From Azospirillum doebereinerae (GTDB taxonomy: Bacteria > Pseudomonadota > Alphaproteobacteria > Azospirillales > Azospirillaceae), in contig NZ_RZIJ01000010.1 in NCBI RefSeq assembly GCF_003989665.1, positions 124,001-188,000 on the forward strand: a DNA stretch of 64,000 nucleotides, given 5' to 3'. This document shows positions 8,864-20,237 of the stretch, piece by piece; position 1 is the stretch's first letter, and each line of letters begins with the position of its first letter. The notes under the pieces are model-generated. The model did not search any database. It had not been told where the DNA came from and saw only the letters and a list, made by a program, of their open reading frames with translations. The translations under genes were made by a program, and so were the position numbers.

Positions 8864-10033
8864 ATGCGCGCTCGCAAGAAAATGGATTCGGTTTCTCCGA
8901 TCCTTGAGCAGATTCTCTATGGCGGCTCCAGCGTCTCGATGAATCTCATCGCGATCACGCGCGAGATTCCCGAAGAGCAGCGCATGTTCAAGGCCCAGGG
9001 CCTGAATGGCGCGATCCTGTTCAAATACCCCAGTTTCAACGGCCTCGACGACGGCGGCGAAGCCATGTCGGACGAGGACGACGGCAACGAAGAGGGCGGC
9101 GGCCGGCCGGTCGAGACCGGTATCTACGTGCCGCACAACGTCCGGTCCCCGGAATCCGGCGGCGTCGCCGTCTACCTGCGCGGCCACAACAGCGAAGCGC
9201 TGTTGGAGGAGCAGTTCGGCATCAAGAACGGCCCGGCCGAAAACGGCATCATCGGCGACATGAAGATGCTGTCGATGATCGACGAGGTGCCGTCGCTCGA
9301 CGCGTTCCTGCTGAAGACCTGCTTCGAGGCGGAGAAGGTCAACGTCGATCCCCGCCATTGGCTGATCAGCAACGAGGAAGACCACCAGCTCCGCCGGCTG
9401 ATCCGCGCCCGCATCGAGCCGATCGTCCGCAAGGCGCTGTCCGGCGGTGGCGGCGGCAACGCCCAGAGCATCGAGCGTTTCCTGGAAGCCATCTGGAACC
9501 CCAACCTCGAAGAGGCCGGGCTGTTCGTGTCGGCCTTCGGCATCGAGCGCAGCGAGGCGGACACCATCTTCAGCGCGTGGAAGGGGACCACCTTCTACGA
9601 GTACCAGCTGCGCCGCATCGCGCCGCGCGCCCGCGTGATCCTGAACTGGCTGAAGTCGAAGGAGTGCGTGCCGGTCGACATCCGCATGCACAAGCCCTAC
9701 GAGACCCAGCTGCTGATGCACATCGAGAAGGTGGGCAAGCTGCTGGAGACCACGCTGATGGACATCCGGGGCATCCTGTCGGACTACGAGACGGCCTTCA
9801 GCTCGTTCATGGCCGGCAAGCCGGAGCCCTTCCGCGACTACCTGCGCACCATCCGCTCGCGCTACTGGCTGCTCGGCTACTGCGTGTCGGCGCTGACCAG
9901 CGTCGGGCATCTCGACGCCCGCTGCATGAAGAACACGCCATCGCGCAAGCTGTACTTCGAAGGCACCCAGAAGCTGCTGCGCCAGTTCGACATCGCGCTG
10001 GACCGCCGCCGCGAGCAGAAGGGCTCCTTCTAA
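8864..10033 (+). CDS. Conserved-looking protein of unknown function
   Basis: I do not recognise this 389-aa protein. It has no signal peptide or membrane helix. After an N-terminal stretch (SPILEQILYGGSS, IAITREIPEEQRMF) comes an acidic Asp/Glu/Gly-rich loop at about residues 65-85, then a mostly helical remainder with many charged residues, including SNEEDHQLRRLIRARIEP and FYEYQLRRIAPRARV. Codon use matches its neighbours, so it looks native and not recently acquired. It stands alone between two hairpin terminators. Start may be the ATG at 8864 or the one at 8882 (MDSVSP); neither has a strong ribosome site. Confidence 0.8.
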   Translation: MRARKKMDSVSPILEQILYGGSSVSMNLIAITREIPEEQRMFKAQGLNGAILFKYPSFNGLDDGGEAMSDEDDGNEEGGGRPVETGIYVPHNVRSPESGGVAVYLRGHNSEALLEEQFGIKNGPAENGIIGDMKMLSMIDEVPSLDAFLLKTCFEAEKVNVDPRHWLISNEEDHQLRRLIRARIEPIVRKALSGGGGGNAQSIERFLEAIWNPNLEEAGLFVSAFGIERSEADTIFSAWKGTTFYEYQLRRIAPRARVILNWLKSKECVPVDIRMHKPYETQLLMHIEKVGKLLETTLMDIRGILSDYETAFSSFMAGKPEPFRDYLRTIRSRYWLLGYCVSALTSVGHLDARCMKNTPSRKLYFEGTQKLLRQFDIALDRRREQKGSF

Positions 10034-10048
10034 ACACGGGTCCGGAAA

Positions 10049-10069
10049 AGGGGGGCGCACAGCCCCCCT
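10049..10069 (-). terminator. Hairpin between convergent genes
   Basis: An 8-bp G/C stem (arms 10049-10056 and 10062-10069, 5-nt loop). Read on the minus strand it is followed by TTTTCC, so it should terminate the hydrolase gene whose stop is at 10077. It may also slow transcripts arriving from the unknown gene on the plus strand. Confidence 0.7.
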
Positions 10070-10076
10070 CTCCGCC

Positions 10077-11249
10077 TCAGTTGCCGGTGCCGCTGCGCTT
10101 GGGCGCGGCGGCGCTCGACCCCGAGGCCGTGCCCTGGAAGGCGGTCGTCAGGTTGGCGGCGGCAACCCCCTCGGCGGTCTTGGCGTCGGCGACCACGCTG
10201 CCCATCCCGAAGAACTCGTGCGTCACGCCCGCGTAGTCGTGGGCGTCGACCGGCACGCTGGCCTGACGCAGCTTGTCAGCCAGACGGCGGCCGTCGTCGC
10301 GCAACGGGTCGATCTCGGCCGTGATGACGGTGGTCGGCGGCAGCCCGCGCAGGTCGGCGCGGCCGACCAGATCGAGGCGCGGATCCTGGAGGTCCGCCTC
10401 GTTGCGCACCGTCTGCTTGACGAACCACTCCATCATCGGCTTGTTCAACGGCTTGGCGTCGGCGTTGTCCTTGTAGGACTGGGTGTTCATGTCCACACCG
10501 GCCACCGGGTAGACCAGCACCTGATGCACTGGAAGCTGGATGTTCGCGTCGCGCGCCTTGATCGCCGTGTTGATGGCGAGGTTGCCGCCGGCGCTCTCAC
10601 CCATCACCGCGACTTGGGCCGGATCGCCGCCGAAGCTCTTCGCGTTCTTCAGCACCCATTGGTAGGCCGCGAAGGCGTCGTCATGCGCCGCCGGGAACTT
10701 GCTTTCCGGAGCCTGCCGGTAATGGGCGGACACGACGATGGCGCTCGCCTGCTTGGCGATGGCGCGCGGCGAGGCGTCGTAGGTGTCGAGATCGGCGATC
10801 ACCCAACCGCCGCCGTGGTAGTAGACGACGACCGGCAACGGCGTGTTCTTGTTAGCGTTTTCGGGGATGTAGACCCGCGCCGGCAACGAGCCGGCCGCCC
10901 CGGTCAGGGTGATGTTCTCGGTGCGGATTCCGGCCTCCGGCGCGGTGCTCTTGCCGTTCTTCTTCAGCAGGGCCATCACCGCGTCGGTCGGCGTCGGCTG
11001 CTGGCGGGCCTCGGCGGCGGACAGGTCACCCTCGATGGGCTTGGGCTTCAGATCGGCCAGCGCGTCGAGCACATGCTTCATGTCCGCGTCGGCCTTGGCC
11101 AGCGGGCTGCCGGTGACGGTGCCCACCGCCTGATCCAGGCGGTCCTTGGCGGTCGGCCCGGCGCCGGGCGACTGCGCCATCGCGGACGCGGCCATCATCG
11201 CCGTGCCGGCCAGCAACAGGGTGCCCAAGGTCTTCGCAACATGACTCAT
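10077..11249 (-). CDS. Exported alpha/beta hydrolase, hormone-sensitive-lipase family
   Basis: Secreted or periplasmic carboxylesterase-like enzyme of 390 aa. The signal peptide MSHVAKTLGTLLLAGTAMM ends near SAMAQ. The HSL-family oxyanion motif HGGGW lies in YYHGGGWV, the nucleophile elbow is GESAGG, and the Asp and His of the triad are expected in AEIDPLRDDG and GVTHEFFGMG. The ATG at 11249 is preceded by AAGGAA and is followed directly by the signal peptide, so the 31-codon open frame upstream is rejected. The natural ester substrate is unknown. Confidence 0.9.
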   Translation of the reverse strand: MSHVAKTLGTLLLAGTAMMAASAMAQSPGAGPTAKDRLDQAVGTVTGSPLAKADADMKHVLDALADLKPKPIEGDLSAAEARQQPTPTDAVMALLKKNGKSTAPEAGIRTENITLTGAAGSLPARVYIPENANKNTPLPVVVYYHGGGWVIADLDTYDASPRAIAKQASAIVVSAHYRQAPESKFPAAHDDAFAAYQWVLKNAKSFGGDPAQVAVMGESAGGNLAINTAIKARDANIQLPVHQVLVYPVAGVDMNTQSYKDNADAKPLNKPMMEWFVKQTVRNEADLQDPRLDLVGRADLRGLPPTTVITAEIDPLRDDGRRLADKLRQASVPVDAHDYAGVTHEFFGMGSVVADAKTAEGVAAANLTTAFQGTASGSSAAAPKRSGTGN

Positions 11250-11341
11250 CGAGGTATTCCTTGTCGTTCGCGTGACGTGCGTCAGACAACAAGGCGCCCC
11301 TGAAAAACGTTCCGCTTCCGAACCGAACGCAGGTCCAAACA

Positions 11342-11371
11342 AAAGGCGGCGCCCGCGAAGGCGCCGCCTTT
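11342..11371 (-). terminator. Terminator after ftsH
   Basis: Perfect 12-bp stem, arms 11342-11353 and 11360-11371, with a 6-nt loop. Read on the minus strand, the stem is followed by a T-rich tract (TTTTGTTT). It sits 30 bp after the ftsH stop and closes the long tol-pal/ftsH gene run. Confidence 0.88.
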
Positions 11372-11401
11372 GTCAATTCACGGAAGACCGTGGACGTGGG
11401 G

Positions 11402-13339
<1,938 letters not shown>

Positions 13340-13420
13340 GTCACACGCCTTTCTGCGAACCCATCGCCACACGGTGCGCCGACAAGGCCGCACCCCGGTC
13401 TCCACGGGCACGTTCCCTGA

Positions 13421-14764
13421 TTAAATAATGCCGTCGTCGCACGAAACAACCTGAAAAGCTTGTCTGCCCAACGGCAAAACCGGAGAGAATGTGGCGGCAT
13501 CCATCGGGATGTGTCCATTCGCGTCGAACCCCAGGGTCGGAACCGCCTCCAGGCGCCCCTCCGACCACAGGCCCGGCAAGGATTCCCGCACCGCCGGGTG
13601 CAGGTCCAACCCCGCCATGTCGGGCCGGGACGCCTTCAAGACGTCCCATCCGGCGGCTCCCAGCCTCGCAACGGTCACAGGCGATTCGCGCCGGGCGGAC
13701 GGCATGACGGCGAAGCGGCGGTCCCAACGGATCCGCTCCCCCGGCAAGGCGTCCCGTTGCTCCGCCGCCGCTTCCGGCTCGCGCGCAATCAGAATAGCGC
13801 CCCGGCGGCGCAGCACCCGGCACCCGGCCAACGTCCGCCCATGTTCAAGGCCAGCCGCCAGTTCCGCGTGGAGGCGTTCGACCGCCTCGTCGCGAGCCGG
13901 GTGCCCGCCGCCGCCGATTACGGCCAGGCAGCGCGTCAGGGCACGCAGAGCGATCTCCGCCGGGGCGGCGAGCAGCGGCGCGGGATCCAGGCGGATCCAA
14001 CCCTCGGGGTAGAGCGCGGCGGCCTCGGCCAGCAGCAGCGTCGTGGCGGTTTCCAGCGCCGCCCGTGCCCGCCCGGCCCGCCGCGCCGTCTCGGCAAGAC
14101 GCTGGGCGTCAAGGCCCTCGGCCTCCAGCAGACTGCGCGCGGCGCGCAGTCGGGCGCGGGCGTAGCGGGGGTTTTGGTTCGACGGGTCCTCGACCCAGAC
14201 CGCACCGGCGGCGGCGCAGGTGGCGAGAAGCCGCTCATGCGGCAGGCCGAGCAAGGGGCGGAGGATGCGGACAGCGCCCTCGGCGCGAATCGCGGCCATC
14301 CCGGCCAAGCCATCGATGCCGGAGCCGCGCGCCAGCCGAAGAAGCACGGTTTCCGCCTGATCGTCGCGATGATGGGCGAGCGCGAGGTGGAGGATTCCCT
14401 CCTCCGCGCAGGCTTCGGCGAGCAGCCGGTGCCGCGCCGTCCGCGCCGCCGCCTGGACGCCGCCGGCCGGCTTGTCGCCGGTCCAGCGCAAAATCCGATG
14501 CGGAACACCGAGCGCAGCCATGCTTTGGCCGACCGCGATGGCCTCCTCCCCCGACTCGGGGCGCAGACCATGGTCCACGGTGAGCGCCAGCACATCGCCG
14601 CCCTGCCCCGCCGCCCAGCGGTGCAGCAGCAGCGCCAGGGCCACGCTGTCCCCGCCGCCAGACACCCCGACCGCGACGCGCGGGGCCGGCTCGAAGCCGC
14701 CCAGCCGGTCCATCAGGCGGGCGAACTCCGGGTCGGAAACCGGGCCGGTGGTCAGGTCGCGCAA
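13421..14764 (-). CDS. tilS: tRNA(Ile)-lysidine synthase
   Basis: Modifies C34 of the CAU-anticodon tRNA-Ile to lysidine so that it reads AUA; essential in most bacteria. The N-type ATP-pyrophosphatase motif SGGGDS is followed by LALTVDHGLRPES and LALAHHRDDQAET. The C-terminal part is the more variable tRNA-binding region. The start is uncertain. The ATG at 14713 (MDRLGG) would cut a conserved-looking segment (DPEFARLMDRLGGFEPAPR), so I use the TTG at 14764, which overlaps the end of cpoB by 13 bp. This gives 447 aa. Confidence 0.9.
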   Translation of the reverse strand: MRDLTTGPVSDPEFARLMDRLGGFEPAPRVAVGVSGGGDSVALALLLHRWAAGQGGDVLALTVDHGLRPESGEEAIAVGQSMAALGVPHRILRWTGDKPAGGVQAAARTARHRLLAEACAEEGILHLALAHHRDDQAETVLLRLARGSGIDGLAGMAAIRAEGAVRILRPLLGLPHERLLATCAAAGAVWVEDPSNQNPRYARARLRAARSLLEAEGLDAQRLAETARRAGRARAALETATTLLLAEAAALYPEGWIRLDPAPLLAAPAEIALRALTRCLAVIGGGGHPARDEAVERLHAELAAGLEHGRTLAGCRVLRRRGAILIAREPEAAAEQRDALPGERIRWDRRFAVMPSARRESPVTVARLGAAGWDVLKASRPDMAGLDLHPAVRESLPGLWSEGRLEAVPTLGFDANGHIPMDAATFSPVLPLGRQAFQVVSCDDGII

Positions 14765-15618
14765 TTGATGCGCTTGCGCTCCGTGTCGGCGCGGCGCTTC
14801 ACGCTGGCCGAGGCCTCGGGGAACTTGGTCATCAGTTGGTTGAAGGCCGTGCAGGCGTCCGACTTCTTGTTCAGCTGTTGCAAGCTCATGCCCAGCTTCA
14901 GCAGGCTGTCGGGAGCCTTCGGGTTCTTCGGATACTTCGACAGGGTCTCGGCGAAGGCCTGGGCGGCCTCGGGGAACTTGTTGCGGACGTAATAGCTCTC
15001 GCCCAGCCAATACTGCGCGTTTCCGGCGTAGGCGTGGCTCTTGTTCTTGGCGATGAACTCCTGGAGCGCCTTCTCCGCCTTGTCGTAATCGGACTGGCGC
15101 AGCAGCTCGAAGGCCCGCTCATACTGCTTCTCCGGCGTGGCGTTGGCCGGCAGCGGCGGCACGGCGGCGGACGCGGTCTGCGTCGGCTTCTCGGGCGCCT
15201 TCTCCGGAGTCTTGTCCGCTGCCTTGGCCGGGGTCTTCGCCGGCCCCAGCGCGCTGTCGGACATGGCGCCGCCGCCCATCGCCCCGCCGCCGCCCTTGGA
15301 CTCCAGCTCCTTGAAGCGGAAATCCAGGTCGGCGTTCATCTTTTCCAGACGGTCGCGCATCTGCGACACCTGATAGGTCGATTCCTCGTATTTCCCGGTC
15401 AACTCGGAGATCGCGCGCTCCAGATGCTGGAGTCGGATCTCGAAATCGGCGGCGAGCGACGGCGACATCTGCGCCACCTCGACGCGTTCGCCCAGCGCCG
15501 CGACCTGACTCTCCAACCGCTGCGCGCGGTCCATCTGGGACGCCGTCTGGGCAAGGGCGGACGTGCCGCACAGCAGGCCGCTCAACAGCAGGGCGGCGAA
15601 GGAGGAGGCTTTGGTCAT
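14752..15618 (-). CDS. cpoB: Cell-division coordinator CpoB (YbgF)
   Basis: Periplasmic TPR protein that links the Tol-Pal machine to peptidoglycan synthesis during division. The 288 aa have a cleavable signal peptide (MTKASSFAALLLSGLLCG, cleaved near SALAQ) and a coiled-coil segment at about residues 30-95 that trimerises in E. coli. A Gly/Ala/Pro-rich linker follows, then three TPR-like units in the last 130 residues (EKQYERAFELLRQSDYDKA, AQYWLGESYYV). The final Cys (RINCAT) is unusual but sits at the extreme end. It is the last gene of the tol-pal set and overlaps the tilS start. Confidence 0.92.
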   Translation of the reverse strand: MTKASSFAALLLSGLLCGTSALAQTASQMDRAQRLESQVAALGERVEVAQMSPSLAADFEIRLQHLERAISELTGKYEESTYQVSQMRDRLEKMNADLDFRFKELESKGGGGAMGGGAMSDSALGPAKTPAKAADKTPEKAPEKPTQTASAAVPPLPANATPEKQYERAFELLRQSDYDKAEKALQEFIAKNKSHAYAGNAQYWLGESYYVRNKFPEAAQAFAETLSKYPKNPKAPDSLLKLGMSLQQLNKKSDACTAFNQLMTKFPEASASVKRRADTERKRINCAT

Positions 15619-15744
15619 GCGCGAGTTTCCTGTCCGGGCGGATGATCCCAAGAATAACCGTATTGGGTCATTGGGGCGACGCGATGGCGCTGTTTAGCAG
15701 AAGACGGCGCGCCGCGCACCCAAACAGCCGGCTCGCAAAGAAAA

Positions 15745-15779
15745 GGGGCGCCGCCCCGGTGTCCCGGAAACGGCGCCCC
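15745..15779 (-). terminator. Terminator or attenuator after pal
   Basis: A 9-bp G/C stem (15745-15753 with 15771-15779) and an 17-nt GC-rich loop. On the minus strand it is followed by TTTTCTTT, a good intrinsic terminator. It lies in the 201-bp gap between pal and cpoB, so cpoB-tilS-ftsH may be expressed by partial read-through or from a separate promoter in 15619-15744. Confidence 0.75.
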
Positions 15780-15819
15780 CTTCAGACCCCTAAGGGTCAA
15801 ACCCGTATGGGCGACGTCG

Positions 15820-16290
15820 TCAGTTGACGACGGTCACGCCACGACGGTTCTGCGACCAAGCGGCCTCGGTCGAACCGACCACGGCCGGCTTCTCCTTGCC
15901 GTAGGACACGACCGCGACGCGGGCCGGGCTGATGCCCTTGGCGGCGAGGTAGTTCTTCACCGAGTTGGCGCGACGCTCGCCGAGCGCCAGGTTGTACTCG
16001 CGGGTGCCGCGCTCGTCGGAGTGGCCTTCCACGGTGATGGTGACCGAACCATAGGTCTGCAGCCAGGCGCCCTGACGGTCGAGGGTGGCGCGAGCCTCCG
16101 GCGACAGGTCGAAGCGGTCGAAGCCGAAGAAGACACGGTCGCCGACGTTGACGGCCAGATCTTCCTGCGAGCCCGGACGGATCGAGGAGGAGGCGGCGCC
16201 GGTGTTGGCGCCGGTGCCGGCGTCCTTCGGAGCGGTTTCGCAAGCGGCGAGCAGAGCCACGGCGGCGAGAGCGATGAACTTCATGCGCAT
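15820..16290 (-). CDS. pal: Peptidoglycan-associated lipoprotein
   Basis: Outer-membrane lipoprotein that binds peptidoglycan and TolB, stabilising the envelope at the septum. The 156 aa have a lipobox LLAAC with the lipidated Cys at residue 17, a short linker, and an OmpA-like domain from about residue 45. The peptidoglycan-contact motif is GHSDERGTREYNLALGERRA. It lies 148 bp downstream of tolB; the gap could hold its own promoter. Confidence 0.97.
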   Translation of the reverse strand: MRMKFIALAAVALLAACETAPKDAGTGANTGAASSSIRPGSQEDLAVNVGDRVFFGFDRFDLSPEARATLDRQGAWLQTYGSVTITVEGHSDERGTREYNLALGERRANSVKNYLAAKGISPARVAVVSYGKEKPAVVGSTEAAWSQNRRGVTVVN

Positions 16291-16438
16291 GTTAGGGACC
16301 CCTTAAAGCGACACTCGTTGATTGGATCGGTTCTGTATCACGAGAGCCGCTGATTTCCGACAGACCCCGACGGAAATCTCGACGTCCGACCCTTGTCTTG
16401 AGCGCTGCTCTCGCGCGCCGCAAAATAGGGCTACTCCT

Positions 16439-17791
16439 CTAGGGAATCAAGGGCGACCACGCCGGGTCCGACGCGTCGAGCGGCGTGCTCACGCGGCGCT
16501 CGTTGGCACCCGTGATGTCAACAGAATACAGCTTGGAGTTGCGACCACGCCCATCACCCGCCGGCAAGTCCTTGAAAAACATGATGACGCGACCGTTGGG
16601 CGCCCAGGTCGGGCCTTCCACATGGTAGCCCTCGCTGAGGATGCGCTCGCCCGTGCCGTCCGGACGGATTACGCCAATTGCAAAGCTGCTGCCACGCTGA
16701 CGCGTGAAGGCGATCAAATCACCGCGCGGGGACCATACGGGGGTACCGTAACGGCCCTCGCCGAAGCTCAGACGCTTGGTGCCGCCGCCGTTGGCGTCCA
16801 TGATGTAGAGCTGCTGGCTGCCGCCCCGGTCCGACTCGAAGACGATCTTCTGGCCGTCCGGCGAATAGCTGGGAGCGGTGTCGATGCCCGGCGAATCGGT
16901 CAGCTGGGTCTGGCGGCGGGTCCGCAGGTCCAGCGTGTAGATGTCGGTGTTGCCGTTCTGCGCCATGCTCATGACGACACGGTTGCCGTCCGGCGAGAAG
17001 CGCGGCGCGAAGGTCATGCCGGGGAAGTCGCCCAGCACCTCCTGGCGGCCGGTGTCGATGTTGAACAGGTACACGCGCGGCTTCTTGTTGAAGTACGACA
17101 TGTACGTGATTTCCTGGGTCGTTGGCGAGAAGCGCGGCGTCAGGACCAGGGTCTGCCCGTCGGTCAGGAACTGGTGGTTCTGGCTGTCCTGATCCATGAT
17201 GGCCAACTGTTTCTTGCGCACGTTCGCCGGGCCGGACTCGGCCACGTAGACGACGCGCGTGTCGAAATAGCCGTCCTCGCCGGTCAGGCGCTTGTAGATG
17301 GCGTCGGCGACGATGTGGGCGATGCGGCGCCATTCCTGGGCCGGAGCGGTGTAGCTCAGCCCGTGCATGTACTGGCCGGCGGCGACGTCCCACAGGCGGA
17401 AGTCCACCTTCATGCGGCCGTCGGCGCCCGTCGTCGTGTTGCCGGCGACCAGCGCCTGGGCGCCCAGCGCCTTCCAATCCGGATAGCGCGGGTCGCCGGT
17501 GCGCAGTTGCTCCGGCGTCTGCAGGAAGCCGCGCGGGTCGAGCGGACGGAACAGGCCCGAGCGCTCCAGATCGGCGGAGATCACCTTGGCGATGTCGGCG
17601 CCGGTCTGCACGTCGCGTCCGCCGGCCCCGGCGAAGCTGGTGATGGCGATGGGCAGCGGCTCGACCACGCCGCGCGTGATGTCGATGCGCAGCTCGGCGC
17701 GCGCCTCCTGCGGAGCGGCCACGCCGAGGGAGAGGAAAAGCGCGCCGGTCAAGCCGGCGAACTTCAGCAGGAGCCTCGTCTTCGTCGTCAT
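16439..17791 (-). CDS. tolB: Tol-Pal system beta-propeller protein TolB
   Basis: Periplasmic protein that shuttles between Pal and TolA. The 450 aa start with a signal peptide (cleaved near ARAEL), then an N-terminal alpha/beta domain with [19 protein letters not shown], then a six-bladed propeller marked by repeats such as [31 protein letters not shown] and [13 protein letters not shown]. Start is 1 bp after the tolA stop, so the two are translationally linked. Confidence 0.97.
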   Translation of the reverse strand: MTTKTRLLLKFAGLTGALFLSLGVAAPQEARAELRIDITRGVVEPLPIAITSFAGAGGRDVQTGADIAKVISADLERSGLFRPLDPRGFLQTPEQLRTGDPRYPDWKALGAQALVAGNTTTGADGRMKVDFRLWDVAAGQYMHGLSYTAPAQEWRRIAHIVADAIYKRLTGEDGYFDTRVVYVAESGPANVRKKQLAIMDQDSQNHQFLTDGQTLVLTPRFSPTTQEITYMSYFNKKPRVYLFNIDTGRQEVLGDFPGMTFAPRFSPDGNRVVMSMAQNGNTDIYTLDLRTRRQTQLTDSPGIDTAPSYSPDGQKIVFESDRGGSQQLYIMDANGGGTKRLSFGEGRYGTPVWSPRGDLIAFTRQRGSSFAIGVIRPDGTGERILSEGYHVEGPTWAPNGRVIMFFKDLPAGDGRGRNSKLYSVDITGANERRVSTPLDASDPAWSPLIP

Positions 17792-17792
17792 G

Positions 17793-19001
17793 TCAGAACA
17801 TGTCCCTCGGGTCGAAATTGAACACGATGTAACGCCAGCTTTCGTAGGTGTCGGCCGTGAACTCGCTGGTCAGAAGGTCGAGCGGGCTGGACCGCTTGAC
17901 CGCGCGAACGGCGGCGTCCGCCGACGCGCGGAAGGCGGCGTCGGTCATGTAGCGCGAGCGGTACTTCTCGTCGATGTAGGCCTGGATCACCGAACGGTCG
18001 CGGGCGACCTCCACATGGATCTCGATCTGCATCGAGTTGGCGTCCTTGCGGCCGCTGTCGAAGTTCCAGTTCTTGCTGAGTTGCCCGCGGATCGCGTCCA
18101 GCGCCCGGCCCGACGGCTTGAACGGCTTGTCGGGGCCGTTCGCCGCCTTGGCCGCGCCCGCCGGAGCCGCCGAGGCGGATTTCTGGCTGGTCGGCTTGGC
18201 CGTGCTGTCCGACTTGGCCGAGGCCTTGCCGTCCGCCTTCGGGTCGTCCGACGGCTTCAGCTTGCCCACGTTCGACAGCAGGTCGGACAGCGGGTCGGTC
18301 TTGGCCGGAGTCTTCTCGGTCGGCTTGGCCGGGGCGTCCTTCTTCGGCTCGGCCTTCGCCACCTCCGGCTTGGCCGGCTGCTTGGGCGGCTCGGGCTTGG
18401 CGGGTTCCGGTTTGGCCGGCTCGGGCTTCGGGGGCTCGGGCTTCTTCGGCTCCGGCTTGGGAGGCTCGGGCTTCGGCGGTTCCGGTTTGGGCGGCTCCGG
18501 CTTCGGGGGCTCGGGCGGCTTGGGCGGTTCCGGCTTCGGCTCGGGCTTGGGCTCCGGCGGCTTGGGCGTGGGAACGGGCGCCGGCTCCGGGGTGGGAGGC
18601 GGCGGTGGGGGCGGCGGAGGCGGAGGGGGTGGCGGCGGGGTCGGAACCGGCTTGGGCGGCGTCGGCTCGCGCGGGGCCGGCGGCACCTGGGCGACCTTCG
18701 GCGGCTCCGGCGCCTTGGTGGGCGGCGGGGGCGGAGGCGGCGGTTCGTCCTCGTCGTCGGGCGGGGTCGGCGCCGGGGGCGCCGGCTTGGACTCCGGCAC
18801 GGGCGGGCGCGGCGCGGCGGTGGCCGGCTTGGGCTCGCCCTTCTCGACGCGGGCGGCCTGGGTGACCTCCCCCATCTCGACGATCTCGATGGGAATCGAC
18901 GACGCGATTTCGAGCTTGCGATCGCTGGGCGGCATGCCGAGCACCATCAGCGCGACAAGCGCGACGTGCAGCACGGCCGAGGCGATCAGGGGCTTGCGCA
19001 T
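17793..19001 (-). CDS. tolA: TolA-type cell-envelope linker protein
   Basis: Inner-membrane protein that spans the periplasm to connect TolQR to TolB/Pal. The 402 aa have one N-terminal helix (residues 7-23) and a very long Pro/Lys/Glu-rich stalk at about 60-245. The stalk includes polyproline runs and many [10 protein letters not shown] units, instead of the Ala-rich helix of E. coli TolA. The C-terminal TonB/TolA-like domain contains [16 protein letters not shown] and ends NFDPRDMF. It lies in the expected place between tolR and tolB. By sequence alone it could be called TonB-like; context decides for TolA. Confidence 0.9.
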   Translation of the reverse strand: MRKPLIASAVLHVALVALMVLGMPPSDRKLEIASSIPIEIVEMGEVTQAARVEKGEPKPATAAPRPPVPESKPAPPAPTPPDDEDEPPPPPPPPTKAPEPPKVAQVPPAPREPTPPKPVPTPPPPPPPPPPPPPPPTPEPAPVPTPKPPEPKPEPKPEPPKPPEPPKPEPPKPEPPKPEPPKPEPKKPEPPKPEPAKPEPAKPEPPKQPAKPEVAKAEPKKDAPAKPTEKTPAKTDPLSDLLSNVGKLKPSDDPKADGKASAKSDSTAKPTSQKSASAAPAGAAKAANGPDKPFKPSGRALDAIRGQLSKNWNFDSGRKDANSMQIEIHVEVARDRSVIQAYIDEKYRSRYMTDAAFRASADAAVRAVKRSSPLDLLTSEFTADTYESWRYIVFNFDPRDMF

Positions 19002-19017
19002 GAACGTTCCGCCCGCC

Positions 19018-19497
19018 TCAACGCACCGGCTTGGCGCCGACGCGCGCCGTCGGCGCGCTCGGGCCGCTCGGCATCTCGGCGACGAGGCCGACCTTCTTGA
19101 AGCCGGCGGCGCTCATGGTGCCCATGACCTCCAGCATCTTGCCGTAGGCGATCTTGGCGTCGCCGCGCACCAGGATGCGGGCCTCCGGGTTGTTCTCGGT
19201 CACGGCGATCAGCAGCGGCACCATGTTGGCCAGCTCGACCGGGGTCTCCTGCACGAAGACGCGTCCATCGGTCTGCACGGTGACGAACAGCGGATCCTTC
19301 TGCTGCTCCAGCGGCGCCGCGTTGGTCTTGGGCAGGTCGACCGGCACGCCGACCGTCAGCATCGGGGCGGCGACCATGAAGACGATCAGGAGCACCAGCA
19401 TGACGTCGATGAAGGGCGTCATGTTGATTTCGGCCATCGCCCGGTAGCCGCGGCGCTTGCCGCGGCCATGGGATTTGCCTGCGAGTTGTCCGGCCAT
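19018..19497 (-). CDS. tolR: Tol-Pal proton-channel subunit TolR (ExbD family)
   Basis: Single-pass inner-membrane protein of 159 aa that, with TolQ, uses the proton gradient to energise TolA. The cytoplasmic N-terminus is basic (KSHGRGKRRGYRAMAEINM). The helix TPFIDVMLVLLIVFMVAAP carries the proton-path Asp. A periplasmic ExbD domain follows (ILVRGDAKIAYGKMLEVM). The gene starts 3 bp after tolQ. Confidence 0.97.
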   Translation of the reverse strand: MAGQLAGKSHGRGKRRGYRAMAEINMTPFIDVMLVLLIVFMVAAPMLTVGVPVDLPKTNAAPLEQQKDPLFVTVQTDGRVFVQETPVELANMVPLLIAVTENNPEARILVRGDAKIAYGKMLEVMGTMSAAGFKKVGLVAEMPSGPSAPTARVGAKPVR

Positions 19498-19500
19498 GGT

Positions 19501-20232
19501 TCAGGCGGCTCCCCGCTCCTCGAGGTGGCGCGACAGGATCGCCGAGAACTCGCCCGAGAAGGTGTCGAGACGGTCGGCGTAGCGCCCCAGGTCGGTCGAG
19601 AACTTGTTGTAGGACAGCACGGCCGGGATGGCGGCCAGCAGGCCCATGGCGGTGGCGAACAGCGCCTCCGCGATGCCCGGCGCCACCACGGCGAGGCTGG
19701 TGTTGCCCGAACCGGCGATCGAGGTGAAGGAGTTCATGATGCCCCACACCGTGCCGAACAGCCCGATGAAGGGCGCCGTCGAGCCGACCGAGGCCAGGAA
19801 GGTCATGTAACGCTCGGCCCGCGCCATCTCGCGGCCGATGGTGACCGACATCACCCGCTCGACGCGCTGCTGGAGCGAGCCCTTCATGGTGCCGGCGATT
19901 CCACGGTCGGCGGCGTGGCGCCATTCGCGCATGCCGGCGGCGAAGGTCGCGGCCATCGGGTCGGCCGGGTTCTGGCCGATGCGGTCGTACAGCGCGTCCA
20001 GCGAACCGCCCGACCAGAACCCCTCCTCGAAGGCGTCAGCCTGGGCGTTCAGCTTGCGGATGCGCATCAGCTTCTCGATGATGATCGCCCAGCACCAGAC
20101 CGAGGCGACGACGAGCATCATCATCACGAGCTTGACGACCGCGTCGGCCTGCCAGAACAGGCCGAGAAGCGTGATCTCATGGGCCGTCGCGGCGGCGTTG
20201 CCGGCCAGCTGGGCGGTTTGCAGGGCATCCAT
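19501..20232 (-). CDS. tolQ: Tol-Pal proton-channel subunit TolQ
   Basis: Inner-membrane MotA/TolQ/ExbB-family protein of 243 aa. Three helices are visible: about residues 24-47 (VKLVMMMLVVASVWCWAII) and the pair around FLASVGSTAPFIGLFGTVWG and AIAEALFATAMGLLAAIPAV. It forms the stator channel with TolR. It starts 5 bp after ybgC and is first of the tol genes proper. Confidence 0.97.
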   Translation of the reverse strand: MDALQTAQLAGNAAATAHEITLLGLFWQADAVVKLVMMMLVVASVWCWAIIIEKLMRIRKLNAQADAFEEGFWSGGSLDALYDRIGQNPADPMAATFAAGMREWRHAADRGIAGTMKGSLQQRVERVMSVTIGREMARAERYMTFLASVGSTAPFIGLFGTVWGIMNSFTSIAGSGNTSLAVVAPGIAEALFATAMGLLAAIPAVLSYNKFSTDLGRYADRLDTFSGEFSAILSRHLEERGAA

Positions 20233-20237
20233 CGCAG

